Source: Porphyridium purpureum
Taxonomy: Eukaryota > Rhodophyta > Bangiophyceae > Porphyridiales > Porphyridiaceae
Direction: 5' to 3'
Assembly: GCA_008690995.1 (NCBI GenBank)
Contig: VRMN01000003.1
Coordinates: 2,108,001 to 2,172,000, forward strand
DNA length: 64,000 bases
The first letter of the stretch is position 1; the number at the start of each line of letters is the position of its first letter. The notes below the pieces were generated by a model. The model had not been told where the DNA came from, ran no database searches, and was given only the letters and a program-made list of their open reading frames with translations. The position numbers and the translations under genes were made by a program. Positions 36,279-46,599 of the stretch are shown here, in pieces.

Positions 36279-39098
36279 CTACTGCTGGTTGCATTCACTT
36301 TGAGCACGACGCCCAGACCAGCGACCGCGGCTTTCGTCGTCGTCCTTCTCGACGTCTTCTTGGTTGTTGGCCCGACCTGTTTCGGTAAAGGTATTCGTTG
36401 GTAGGGTTCGCCAAGGAGACGCTTCGTGGGAGGTTGGGGCTCGCTCATGAGGCGCACTGGAGCTACTAACTGCCAGTTGCTTTCTACCTTCGTCTGATTT
36501 GCCTGCCTTAACGTCAGCTTTAGCTGGCGGCAATCGGTTTCGGAAATTCGTTGTCCCGGGGTCTCTGCCATCTGCACTAGAGTATCCAGCAGCTTTTCCC
36601 GACCTTTTCACACTTCTCTCCTCGTGCATATGAACATCCTCATTATCTTCAAGTGAAGGCAGCTGAGGCGGAGAAGCCTGAAAGGTAGGGGTTCGCGGGT
36701 GTATGTCAGGGGCAACTGACTTTGTTGGAAGCTCTCCAGACTGCCTTACACTCCTGTCATCGTGCATGTGAACATCATCGTCGTGTGCGAGACGAAGCAG
36801 CTCACGCGCAGAAATGTTGGAGCTCGGAGACCCTCGATACGTGCTGGGAGCAATCATGTTTGTCGCAGCGTTTCTAGACTCGTTCACACCGCCCTTATCA
36901 AGCATAAGAACGTCCTCATCATCTTGAACGAGTGGCAGCTCTGGCGCAGAAATTTGAGAGCTCGTGGTCCCCGGGTGTATGAGAGGAGCACCTGAGTTTG
37001 TAGTATCGTTTCCAGACTCTTTCACGCTACCCTCGTCGTGCATGTGGACGTCCTCATCATCTTCAAAGGGAGGCGGTTCAGGCAAAGGACTTCGATCAAA
37101 TGGTGGTCGAGCTTTTCCCGAAAATGCGCGAGCCATGCTTTGCCCTGTGTTCAAGAATGCAGCTCTCTTTCCGAACTCACTTGATCGTCCTTTCTCTTTC
37201 TCCTTGAACCTCGGTTGAGCAGCAGACGGCGCACGAGCTGCTGGCTCTTTGATGATAGGTGGGGAATCGGCCGTATTGGTCGCCTGCAAGGGCCAGACTG
37301 TGTCCGTCCTGATGTCACCTGTTTCCGCAATCGAATTCGAATGAGTTTTCAAGCCCATACCATACCATCGCTGCGATAAACTCACTTCGTCGTTTAGATC
37401 ATCCAAGGATTGCACATTCTCGGGCTGCCTGTCCGTGGGGGCTGCATTCGGTAGAGCTTCAAATGCATTGCTTCTTGCATCAGTAGCCACTGCTTTCGTA
37501 TGTACCGGAGGTCTCTCAAATGCATCTGCCCGGCTGGCGCCATTCAGACCATTCTCTGCCTGTTCCGGTCGAAACACCTCTTCTAGACGAGTAACCTTCT
37601 TCTCTTCCTGCAGCTCTTTCATAAGTTCTTCATCATCATCATCAAAAGCCCCAAACATTTTCAAATCTCTGGCGCGCGCAACCGGATCGATGCTTAATCG
37701 GTGCACCTTCTGCTCTGTGGCTTGCGTGGGTTCAGCAACACAAATCTCAGGTTCTAAGGGTAAGTCTCCGTACAAAGCATCGTCGATGGGCGCCACAATG
37801 GGCAAATGCGGCTCAGCGACGGGGCGTGTGCCCGTTTGCGGCGGTGCATTCTTTTCAGAAGGTAGCCCAGGCTGGGCACCGCGCACGGGCTCCTTTCCTT
37901 TCCGCGTTCTAGACGTCGCTGCCAGAAGATTGTTTTCGTTAGATATCAGACCATGATCATCTGAATCCATCGAAACACGTTCAAAGATCCAGTCATTTAA
38001 CGCGCGGTTGAATGTCGCATGTATCGGATCAGAGACAAAGGCGTCCTCGGGAACAAGAAGATCGAAGAGCTGTTCTGAATGATACCTCATGCAAATCTCG
38101 GTCTGCAGACGAGAAGGCACAAATTCGACCTTCAAAAGTCGCAAAGAGGATGTGGGAGCATCCGACCCAGGCACCGCCGCGACTGTTGGCTCGCAAATGA
38201 GCGACCGGCTGGGGTCGCTTTCAATTCGAGCAGCGCCAGGAACAAGGGCAGGGACTTCTGTCCCTACTCTCCCGAGCGGCTTGCACGCTCGAAACCTCAC
38301 TGTTAAAGTTCCGCACCGAGGTGCGCTAGTCGCCTCGACACCTGTCTCTGAACTAAACAAGGATCTCAGGGTCGCACCTGCTGCAATGGCAGCGTCCACA
38401 TCATAGCGCAGCTCAAATTTTAGCGTCTGGTAAACGTCGCCAGGAGGACGGAAGCGATCAAAAACACATGTCCATATCTCGCGCTCGCCCAGAGCATCGG
38501 GCTTTCGCTTCAGGTACTTTTGACACACACTGTTCCCGTCCACGAGAAGCTCAGCATAGTTCGGAAACTCGCTCTGTGGGAAGAAAAGTGAAGAAGGGCG
38601 GAACCAGGACGCCTGGACGCGAAACTCGGCGTCTGCTCTTGCTCTCAAGATTCGGACACCGTCAGCGAAGGCCACTTGACGCAGTGTTTCCACCCTCTTG
38701 TTGCGCTCGTCATATATCTGCACGGACACTAAAAACCCATTCTCATCTATCGACGCGAGTTCGTCGTGCAACGGCGCTTGCGAATCGGCCACGGCCTGCA
38801 TTTCTTCAGACGTCGCACCCGGAGCGGGAGGCGCGGAACGCACAGACTGCGGCTGCGGAGGCGTTTGTCGGCCGTATCCGATTGGAATCCGAGAAGATAC
38901 AATAGGCGCCGCTGGCGCAGCTAATGTTTCTCGCGCCACAGTGACGCTGCCATTCGCCCAGGGCGAGACGACTCTGCTATTCACCTGCGTCACTGCGGCG
39001 GCGCCATTTGCGTTTGGTGCATGCCCATATTCCGACGCGAGCGCAGACTGAACGCCCGCAGCAGTGCGAGGCGGCGGCAGACGTTCTGGTCTTGCCAT
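36279..39098 (-). CDS. Unrecognised protein with four 46-residue acidic repeats
   Basis: The start is the ATG at 39098 (939 residues, MARPERLPPP). I recognise no family. Residues 1-115 are Ala/Pro-rich. A folded-looking region of mixed hydrophobic and charged sequence spans roughly 120-390, including WFRPSSLFFPQSEFPNYAELLVD. The rest is low complexity. Near the C-terminus four tandem repeats of about 46 residues are centred on DDEDVHMHD and spaced about 138 bp apart (near 37048, 36908, 36768 and 36631). Basic RKGK and RKP-type stretches could act as nuclear signals. It lies 198 bp upstream of the carbonic-anhydrase-like start on the same strand. Confidence 0.65.
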   Translation of the reverse strand: MARPERLPPPRTAAGVQSALASEYGHAPNANGAAAVTQVNSRVVSPWANGSVTVARETLAAPAAPIVSSRIPIGYGRQTPPQPQSVRSAPPAPGATSEEMQAVADSQAPLHDELASIDENGFLVSVQIYDERNKRVETLRQVAFADGVRILRARADAEFRVQASWFRPSSLFFPQSEFPNYAELLVDGNSVCQKYLKRKPDALGEREIWTCVFDRFRPPGDVYQTLKFELRYDVDAAIAAGATLRSLFSSETGVEATSAPRCGTLTVRFRACKPLGRVGTEVPALVPGAARIESDPSRSLICEPTVAAVPGSDAPTSSLRLLKVEFVPSRLQTEICMRYHSEQLFDLLVPEDAFVSDPIHATFNRALNDWIFERVSMDSDDHGLISNENNLLAATSRTRKGKEPVRGAQPGLPSEKNAPPQTGTRPVAEPHLPIVAPIDDALYGDLPLEPEICVAEPTQATEQKVHRLSIDPVARARDLKMFGAFDDDDEELMKELQEEKKVTRLEEVFRPEQAENGLNGASRADAFERPPVHTKAVATDARSNAFEALPNAAPTDRQPENVQSLDDLNDEVSLSQRWYGMGLKTHSNSIAETGDIRTDTVWPLQATNTADSPPIIKEPAARAPSAAQPRFKEKEKGRSSEFGKRAAFLNTGQSMARAFSGKARPPFDRSPLPEPPPFEDDEDVHMHDEGSVKESGNDTTNSGAPLIHPGTTSSQISAPELPLVQDDEDVLMLDKGGVNESRNAATNMIAPSTYRGSPSSNISARELLRLAHDDDVHMHDDRSVRQSGELPTKSVAPDIHPRTPTFQASPPQLPSLEDNEDVHMHEERSVKRSGKAAGYSSADGRDPGTTNFRNRLPPAKADVKAGKSDEGRKQLAVSSSSAPHERAPTSHEASPWRTLPTNTFTETGRANNQEDVEKDDDESRGRWSGRRAQSECNQQ
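36570..37085 (-). repeat. Four in-gene tandem repeats of about 138 bp
   Basis: The repeats encode the acidic DEDVHMHD modules of the gene at 36279-39098. Spacing between equivalent Asp-Val positions is 137-140 bp. The copies have diverged by substitution but stay in frame, so they are under coding constraint or recently shared ancestry. Confidence 0.75.
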
Positions 39099-39316
39099 GA
39101 TCCAGGCCAACAGGCCGTCCTTTTTTCTTTGTGTCTCCCTTTCTCTGACCGAGACAAATGTACAATTCCTTTTAATTCCCTTGCGGAGTGATTCTTATAA
39201 TCATTTTCAGGTTTCAAGGTTTTCCAGGCGTCAAGGAAGCTGCTGGCCTGCTTCGAGCTTAGGCCCATCCACATCATTCGTACGCTTCGTCAAAGCCGTG
39301 AAAATGGATGCCGCCT

Positions 39317-41623
39317 TCATCCCCGAAGACGAAGTCCTGGCTGGAGGATTTCTTCTTGAAAGCGGGAGGAGACGTTGCCGTGGGCGGAAGAAGTCGCGCT
39401 TACGATTGACGGGACTAGAACACATGCGCCACAAAAGCAGAGGATGCTGTCGATTAGCTCGCTTTCGTTTGGCGCCAAGTCCCTCAGCGAGGAAATGAGC
39501 TGCAAAACGAGCACTTTGAGCACGTTAACCGTTCCATCCATGTCACTGCCTCTCACTTCGCCGCTCTGCGTGTGCGCGTCGGTCAGTCTGCAGAACAAAG
39601 CGTGTAATGACTGCCACAGCACACATACTTCGTGTTCACCCGCTTGCGAAGCAACCTTTGCGTTGTGGTCGCACGCTTCCACGAAATCCATGAACGTCAG
39701 AGCCCCAACCTGATGTGATGTTGCCGTGTCTGTACGACCTGCGAATTTCAGGAAGTTATACTGTCCAGCGAGATGATTCCGCACGAAGCCCTTTTTCCGT
39801 TCTGCCACGAACGGATTCCAGATTCGCACACGACCAGTGCTGTGAGGAACGTCCCACTGAAGACCCTGAACGTCAGTGCCTATGCAAAAAATCTCACTTT
39901 CGCTTTGAAGACGCCCACCTTGCTCCCTTGTTGTACAAGAAAGGACGGGCAGCAATGCAGAATTAGGCATTTGCATGGATGGCGACGCATCGGCTTGAGG
40001 TGCGAGCAAACTGGCATCGTCAGCGCGTCGGGCGACTATGTCGCTCCCTCCGTAACTTTCCACGGCTGTGTTGTTGGCAAAGAATCCAAAGTGGCCAAGC
40101 TGTGCGTTGATCTGTCTCTTCTCCTGTTGACTGTTCTTTTCTGCGCCGACTTCGCTTGGGTAGCTGAGAATCGAGCCCGATCCGATGCTAAGAGAGGCAC
40201 TGTGCAGCACTGGTAGACTCAAAGACCCTGCAAGGTGCTCGCCCGCAACGTTTGGAGGACTTCTCCCCGGTGAAGTCGAGGAGCTACCAGGCTTCGACGA
40301 AAACATCATATCATCATTGCTCTTCGAGTTGGTGAGCGAGCAGGAGAATGAGGCCACCACGCCCGTGGAAGCATTTACCCCAGCAGCATCATCGTCCCAC
40401 GAAACCTGCTGCCTATGAACTTGCGCGATGTTTTGCATCTGCTGTTGCTGCTGCTGTCGTTGTTGGTGGTATTGCAGGGTTTCATGGTGCTGTTTCTGGT
40501 CTGAGGAAATCGCGCTGGTCATTCTGGCTGCCATGGGAGGGCTGCATGGTGTCTGCAGGATGCGCTCATCTGCGGAATGGCTTGACTCAGATTTCCGGAT
40601 TGCCGCGCTCACAGGATATCCTGTGCAGCGGTCGAGCGCCTCGCGCGGAACCGAGTAGATTCCGAGCAGCCCGGTGGTGTACAAAAGCCCCAGGGGCAGC
40701 GCTTCTGCGGAATCTTCGGAAAGCCCAAGTGTCTCCATACTTCGTAAGCTATGCGTGAGGTGGTCCTCGTGCACGGACGAAAGATCAAAAGTATCCAGCA
40801 AGTACAAGGAGGAAGTGACCGCGCCCTTGTCCCTCCCTGAACCGGCCAGTAAGATACCTCGTGCGTCGGGACTCACGAAGCGGAGCGAATGGACCAATAG
40901 TGGCAGGTTTACCGTTCGCAGAGGCTGCAGAGCATGCGCATCCATCTGCCACAGCTGTAGTCTTCCAATTCGATCACCAGTGGCCAAAACTGGCCAGTTG
41001 ACATTCGGTGAGCAGTGCATGGCCACAAACGGGTTATCTGCTGTGGTGGACACCGTGATGCGTGGTGAACGTGCCATGCGGAGATCCCACAACTTGATTC
41101 CGTCCGAGTTTGATAGCGTAACCACTGAGAAAGGCACCCAAGGGCACCACTGCGCGCGAATACCGGACGTCTGAAGAGAAATCATTTCTCGCGATGCGTC
41201 CCTGACGTCCCAAATGGCCACGGAGGGCTTGGTGCCTGAGCAGCACGCCAGCACGTTAAAGTCCTCTAGCGCAAAGCACACATGCGGCGCGGCGCTCTCT
41301 GCAAAGCGCGTGACCTCGCAGCTCGCAGCAGGTTGCTGCAGGTCCCACACCACTACGGCGCCGGCGGATGCCACCGCGAGCGCCGATGCGTCCGCCGAGA
41401 ACCCGACGCAAGTCACGTCATTAAGCGCGTTGCCATTGTAGAAGCGCGGGCGCGGCATAAGCACCGTCGGCTGCTCATGTTCAATATCCGCGCGACGGAA
41501 CACAAACGTGGACCCGAGCCGCGTCCCTGCGGCAATCAGAGGCGTTCCATGCAGCGCGGAGGAAACACACGCGTCTAGCGCCGCAAACTTGGAACCTAGC
41601 GGGGCAGTCAGCGACCAGTCCAT
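39317..41623 (-). CDS. WD40-repeat protein, possibly WDR24/SEA-complex-like
   Basis: The protein has 768 residues. Residues about 1-330 form WD40 blades with repeated ends VVVWDL, VAIWDV, IKLWDL and LQLWQM. The middle is Gln/Ser-rich with a poly-Gln run (encoded near 40440-40460). The C-terminal part has VRIWNPF and a helical stretch HNAKVASQAGEHEVCVLWQSL that resembles the alpha-solenoid start of WDR24/Rtc1, a subunit of the GATOR2/SEACAT complex that controls TORC1. The zinc-binding C-terminus of WDR24 is absent and there is no room for it before the next gene. The GATOR2 link is tentative; a different WD40 scaffold is possible. Confidence 0.6.
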   Translation of the reverse strand: MDWSLTAPLGSKFAALDACVSSALHGTPLIAAGTRLGSTFVFRRADIEHEQPTVLMPRPRFYNGNALNDVTCVGFSADASALAVASAGAVVVWDLQQPAASCEVTRFAESAAPHVCFALEDFNVLACCSGTKPSVAIWDVRDASREMISLQTSGIRAQWCPWVPFSVVTLSNSDGIKLWDLRMARSPRITVSTTADNPFVAMHCSPNVNWPVLATGDRIGRLQLWQMDAHALQPLRTVNLPLLVHSLRFVSPDARGILLAGSGRDKGAVTSSLYLLDTFDLSSVHEDHLTHSLRSMETLGLSEDSAEALPLGLLYTTGLLGIYSVPREALDRCTGYPVSAAIRKSESSHSADERILQTPCSPPMAARMTSAISSDQKQHHETLQYHQQRQQQQQQMQNIAQVHRQQVSWDDDAAGVNASTGVVASFSCSLTNSKSNDDMMFSSKPGSSSTSPGRSPPNVAGEHLAGSLSLPVLHSASLSIGSGSILSYPSEVGAEKNSQQEKRQINAQLGHFGFFANNTAVESYGGSDIVARRADDASLLAPQADASPSMQMPNSALLPVLSCTTREQGGRLQSESEIFCIGTDVQGLQWDVPHSTGRVRIWNPFVAERKKGFVRNHLAGQYNFLKFAGRTDTATSHQVGALTFMDFVEACDHNAKVASQAGEHEVCVLWQSLHALFCRLTDAHTQSGEVRGSDMDGTVNVLKVLVLQLISSLRDLAPNESELIDSILCFCGACVLVPSIVSATSSAHGNVSSRFQEEILQPGLRLRG

Positions 41624-41939
41624 CGCGGCGCCTCGTCACGGAAGCTGCGCTTGGGCGCGCGTGGATTTCGGTATGCGCATGTAGCCGCAGCGCACCGCCC
41701 TCTACAAAGCCACCCTTGCTCAGCCTCAATTCTGGCCGAGGCACGTGGCCATGTTTGTGCATTCCCGGAGTTGGAGGCCACGAAAAAGGACAGGAAGAGT
41801 TGTATTTTTGCTGAACATCTGAGACGGCGCCAGCATCGGAACCGTAATGCGGCACACATTCGACAGTGCTACTCAGTTGCTATGATGCCGGTGGCTTGGT
41901 GCAACCGGTGAAATTGCTCGGTTTTGAAATTCAAGCCAA

Positions 41940-42926
41940 TCACACCGGACACAAAATAGGCGATCGCATCTCGCGCGAAGCACGCTCGTCGAGGATGGCG
42001 TCGCAAACTGGCTGCAAGTCAACGGGAAATCTCGTCGTGGACATAATATCACCATCGTCGCGCGCTGCAGGGATCAATGTTCCGGAAATGCCAATGTCAA
42101 CGACAATATCTTGCATCATGTCCCGGCCGTCTAGAGCAACACAGAGGTTGTACAACCCATCGAGGCCAAGGGAAGGCCGGCCCCGCGGGTCTTGAAAGAT
42201 AATCCTGTCGTCGCTATTGTCCACAATATCCAGTATTTTGACAGCAACCAGCGTGCTGCCCGTCGCCTTGTCCCTTGGCTGTGTTTGAAGTGATCGTGGC
42301 GTGGTTGAATTGACAGAAGGCGTCGGCTCGAATCAGCTTTGCATTCTCCGAATAGCAAGTGCTCACCGCGGTAAAAGCTCTGGGACTCCGGTCCGGCTCT
42401 GAGGAAACGGTAAAGTCGAGTGACCAGCGGATCTGCTGTTGTCGACAGGTAAAGATTTCAAAACGGTTTTGCAGTGTTGTTGGTGAGGTGGCCCATAGGG
42501 GTTTTTGATGGCCCCGCCGACAGATCGTATGCTTCCAGTGCTCGCTGGTGGCCCACCCACGCGCGGCTCTAGTTGAGTAACACTGAGACTGTGTCGGCAC
42601 AGCTGGACAGACTTGGGCAAAGTGCCGGAATCAGACAGGGGTTGCTGGTGTGCTGTCGTCGAAAATTCGTGACGGCAATAACTCTGGAGGTTCCGTTTCT
42701 TTTGAAAGAACCACGGAGTACGTAAAGCCTGCGGCCAGATCCACGAGAGAAAGAAAGGATATGTCTGACTCGCCCGAACGCAGGAATCCATTTGTCCGAC
42801 CGAAGTGGCCGGCCAATCCGGGCGAGAGCCGAACCACGGAAATCACAATTTCGGAGTATCCCAGAGAGGGATCCACGAAGAGGAAGCCGCCTGGCCGCCT
42901 GGCCGCTTGTTATCCATCTTGTTTCG
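41940..42926 (-). pseudogene. Interrupted coding remnant of unknown family
   Basis: Three minus-strand segments have normal, non-repetitive protein composition and run in order. One is about 42926-42631 (GYSEIVISVVRLSPGLAG, then FLSLVDLAAGFTYSVVLSKE). The same frame continues past one TGA to about 42250 (LDFTVSSEPDRSP, AKLIRADAFCQF). A different frame then runs to 41940 (STLVAVKILDIVDNSDDR, QDIVVDIGISGTLIP). There is no ATG at the 5' end. One in-frame stop and one frame change suggest a decayed gene; short introns or an assembly error are alternatives. I do not recognise the family. Confidence 0.35.
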
Positions 42927-43074
42927 TGTTGGTGGCGAGGCATCTAGTGTCCTGAACGGACGCAGTCGTGCTCTCTTCAACCGAGAACGAGTATAGGCCG
43001 GCCCGATAACGGACGTGCTTCTGCGGCGACTGAAATCGTGTTTCGATCGAGAGCGCTGCTTTCAGCATGCATGT

Positions 43075-43215
43075 TCCAGACATGCCCAATTTTCAATGGA
43101 CCGGCAGAGTCGTTTCCATGGTGCTCGGCGTGCGTTTGATCCGGCGCACCAGAATAGCGTGGCTATCTTCCAGCCATGCCCAGTTCTCATCGCATCGGCA
43201 GGGACCTTTCCATGA
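43075..43215. repeat. Diverged tandem duplication with a period of about 93 bp
   Basis: A block at 43075-43121 (begins TTCCAGACATGCCCA) recurs at 43168-43215 (TTCCAGCCATGCCCA) with scattered substitutions. Both contain a CGGCAG core and end with TTTCCATG. Weaker similarity continues past each copy. Function unknown. Confidence 0.55.
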
Positions 43216-44493
43216 TAAGGGGGGTGCCTGCGAACCTGTCCGTCCAAATATAGCTGCATTCTTCCTACCGCGGTCCTCGTGTCCTCAAGCGATGAGTATC
43301 GAATATTTTTGCGAATACGAATCGCGCGAGCGCAGGCTGCCCGGCGGGTGCGTCACTGTCAAGGCCGCGGCGCACCCGCACGCCATTCTCGCCGGTCAAG
43401 TAAAGTCCCGCCGGGCTCGAATTCACACGTGCGGCGTGTGTCAAGCGCGCGCATGATCACCCGCGCACGTTCATCCCGGCGGCCGCCGCCGCCGCCGCCA
43501 CCACGACCACGCGCCGCACATCCGCCAACACCTTGTGCAACACTGAAGTGACGCTTCGGCCACACGCGTAACCCTCCGCGGCACACCGCACGCGCGCACA
43601 CGCACGAACACCCGCGCGCACACTGGACACCCACCACGCACTGAACACGCACCCGCGCAACTGTACTTCAAGATGACCGCGCGCCATGCCGGAGTGCAAT
43701 TCGTGATGGCGATCATAGCACATCCGGTCTTTGTACTTATGCGTCGTAGATTCGGTGCGGGTGCATCTTTTTGTAGAAAATGCCCCGCTCTACTTTCCAG
43801 GTTCACCCGTTCTACGCCTCGGGCGCTTTTCTTTTTACCGATAGCAAGCCATGACGCTTGCTCCTTCTTTTTTTGGAGCACCGTCTCTATCAAACCGCGT
43901 CGTTTACATACATAAAACAATCGGACACGCGGACACCCCCCTGCACACATCGACACACACGCCCGATACAGCGCGGCGTTCCAGCGCTAAACCCGAGAAG
44001 TCGGCGCTTTTGTGTGTTTGTTTTGAATTTCGAGACGGTATCGCGCTTTGGTCTTTGCGGAGCAGGATAGACGCGCGTGCTCGCTTTGTTTGTGGGTTTT
44101 TTTTGTCTAAGTTTATACGTTGAACATTATTCCAACGCATCGCGTCGCGCTAGCAAGCACGCTCGAGTGTGCGTTTTACGGTGCGCGGGCTTGTGGTGGA
44201 GAGAGCAGGAGCGCGGGCGCTTTGTCTCCACGACAGGATGGGAAATGCCTCGGTCTTGACCATCAGGTCTGGAAGCGTGTCGTACAGGTGCAGCACACAC
44301 ATGGATGGGGAGGGGTCCTCAGCTTGGAGTGATCGATGGCCACAAATTTCGTAGAGGCGGATGCGCACAGCTATGTCGTTTTACACGGCAAAGCGACAGC
44401 CGCGCTTCTGACTTCGCTGCAGACATTCCCTAAAAGCGCCGAATGCTTCCAAGCATAGCGTGCCAACTCCGCGGAACCTGTCAGGCCCGCGCG

Positions 44494-44500
44494 TATAAAA
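44494..44500 (+). promoter_or_regulatory. TATA box of the CAMK-like kinase gene
   Basis: TATAAAA in a GC-rich context, 116 bp upstream of the kinase ATG. A start 25-30 bp downstream would give a leader of about 85 bases. A GTACAG at 44282 lies about 210 bp further upstream. Confidence 0.55.
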
Positions 44501-44609
44501 GCGGGCGAGTCGCATGTGTCGGACAGTGGGGAGCAAGGCGGTGCGGGTTTCGGCAGGGCAAGCAACAAAGGAAGATAAAGGTGAGTAAGAAGAGAAAAGG
44601 TCAGGGGCG

Positions 44610-45791
44610 ATGAGAAAAATGAGTGAGAAGGCCCAGGCAACCATGCAGCATAGCTTGAATACGCCGGTGGCGACATCGGCAGGCGTGACACATCAAGATA
44701 GTGCGTCCATGTCGGTGCTCGACGAGACCGCATCGATTCGCGACAAGACGCTCGCGGACCACGGTATGACACTGGGTAAAATGGTCGGCTCGGGTGGACA
44801 GGGCGCCGTGTACCGGGCGACATGTGAAGGAGGAGACACGGTGGCAATCAAAATCCTTCACAAGCTAGCAGGGAATGAAGGCGCCGCTCAGCGTGCGCAA
44901 GTCAAAGCTGAAGTGAAGATGCTGTGTGAAATCGCGCACGAGCGAGTGCTGCGCATCATCAGATGGTTCGAAGATAAGAAGTACTTTTACATCGTAACCG
45001 AGCTGATTGACGGGCAAGATTTGTTTGACGTGGCCGCGTCCCGTACCTTCACCGAGAATGAGATTTTGCTCCTCTGCGGAGACATAGTGGAGGCGCTCCA
45101 GGCCATGCACGCTATGGGCATTGCGCATCGAGACGTGAAGCTCGAGAACGTGCTTCTTGATTCTTCCACGTTCCGCGCCACCTTGATCGACTTTGGTTTT
45201 GCGTGCAGAGTGAACGACGTCAGCGCCGAGAGCCCGCGCCAATTTCCAGGCACTCTCAAGTACCAGGCACCGGAAGTTGTACAAAGACACACCGAATACG
45301 ATCCGTGCCAGGCCGACATGTGGGCGCTGGGCGTGCTGGCCTACACGATCATTTGCGGAGAGTACCCTTTCACTGGCGAGTCGAAGAAGGAGCTGGCGGC
45401 TTCTATCTGCCGCGCCAAGGTGTGCTTCAACGGGCCTGTGTGGAAGCGCGTCACACCAGACGCCATGGCGCTCATCAAATTGCTACTGAGCCCGGAGCCA
45501 GAAGAGCGACCGACTGCGGCGGAGGTGGATAACTTTTTGAACTGTTTGATGGCGGAGCGACTTATTTTGGCGGAAGCAGAACGGAAACGGCTGCATGCAG
45601 TGGCGCGACCAACGTCAAACCTCCGCAGAAGTGCAGGGGCGCCCAAGTTCGAGCCGCTGGACTTTGCCCCTGTGGCAACAAGGTTTTCCACGATTGCTCA
45701 TGATATCAAACATAACTGTGCGTCTCCGAAGCTCACTGTATCGCCTCGGCTTATGGGCCTGTTCAGCAGACACGGCCGTCCAGTTGTATGA
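44610..45791 (+). CDS. Serine/threonine protein kinase, CAMK/SNF1-like
   Basis: A 393-residue kinase with all catalytic landmarks: glycine loop GSGGQGAVY (60-68), VAIK with Lys81, catalytic loop HRDVKLEN with His173-Arg174-Asp175, DFG at 194-196, the PGTLKYQAPE activation-segment end and a WALGVLAYTIICGEYPF helix. The domain fills about 54-315 and is followed by 75 residues without a known domain. No EF-hand, calmodulin-binding or membrane segment is evident. The VLAYTIICGEYPF type of sequence places it near CAMK and SNF1-related kinases. A decayed copy lies directly downstream on the same strand. Confidence 0.9.
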   Translation: MRKMSEKAQATMQHSLNTPVATSAGVTHQDSASMSVLDETASIRDKTLADHGMTLGKMVGSGGQGAVYRATCEGGDTVAIKILHKLAGNEGAAQRAQVKAEVKMLCEIAHERVLRIIRWFEDKKYFYIVTELIDGQDLFDVAASRTFTENEILLLCGDIVEALQAMHAMGIAHRDVKLENVLLDSSTFRATLIDFGFACRVNDVSAESPRQFPGTLKYQAPEVVQRHTEYDPCQADMWALGVLAYTIICGEYPFTGESKKELAASICRAKVCFNGPVWKRVTPDAMALIKLLLSPEPEERPTAAEVDNFLNCLMAERLILAEAERKRLHAVARPTSNLRRSAGAPKFEPLDFAPVATRFSTIAHDIKHNCASPKLTVSPRLMGLFSRHGRPVV

Positions 45792-46599
45792 TGATTCAGA
45801 TAGACGGAGACGTAATTCGAAGGGACTTTTGCTTTGTTCTCACAACGCAGTGTGAAGTATACAAATTCAGCTCTGCTGTATATTTATTGTAAAAGCTAAT
45901 CAATATGTTGGTCTCGTCTCGATATCACTTCTTTGTCCCTCTTCCAGCTGCTCTTTCCCCACTTTTCGTCATCCAGACGAGCGCAAAGACAGAAGCTCAA
46001 TTTCCATCACTTGGACGCTGCAGCATCCCATCAACGTGTCAACGAACCTGGCCACGCTGGTCGGTTGATGCTCATCCATCTGACGCGACGCCCACTTCCC
46101 TGCCTCTCTAAGAATTTGTCGAAATTCACACTGCTTTGCGACAATAAGCACTGTTGCTTTTGTGAGCTGATGGAAAAGTAACGGGCGCGTGTTCTCGCCC
46201 GTTAATTGCCATCGTGATCGGATTCGGCAGAACACAGATGTCCTGCCACGTGGTGGTGAAGGTGAGAAAATGTCTCTGTCAGTGGGGAGCCGCCCTCGTC
46301 GCCTTTTCACTTTTGACGATGTGCGTGGTCGGCACGGGCAGGACTTGAATCAACGGCGGTGTCGGCCTTGAACGGAACTGGCATCGTGACATGCGACGGG
46401 CGATGGTGCACGTCCTTCTGAACTCCGGGCGGATGTCTTGCAAGCTCTCCTTGCAACTTTTTATTAACAGTGGGCCTGTGCGTAGTGCGAACGCTCAAGC
46501 CAAGACGAGCAAGAATGAGGTCGGCAACGAAACGGGGAGGAATCGGAAGGCACCACTTGGTGAATTCGCCGAAGATCATTGGGAGTTACCATACGTCAA
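45792..46599. other. Intergenic region between kinase and its decayed copy
   Basis: It begins with an AT-rich patch (about 45855-45910) that probably ends the kinase transcript. The remainder has only short frames of irregular composition and no clear promoter element. Confidence 0.35.

Larger units (their letters stand above)
41624..44493. other. Long gene-poor stretch between the WD40 gene and the kinase
   Basis: Nearly 3 kb without an intact gene. It holds the interrupted minus-strand coding remnant (41940-42926), a diverged tandem repeat (43075-43215), a CCG run near 43465-43500 and CTGTAC/GTACAG elements at 43661 and 44282. The other open frames are short and of low complexity. Confidence 0.5.

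Noticed and set aside
43279-43950. Short frames around the CCG run
   Set aside because: Simple-sequence products on both strands with no consistent start or motif.
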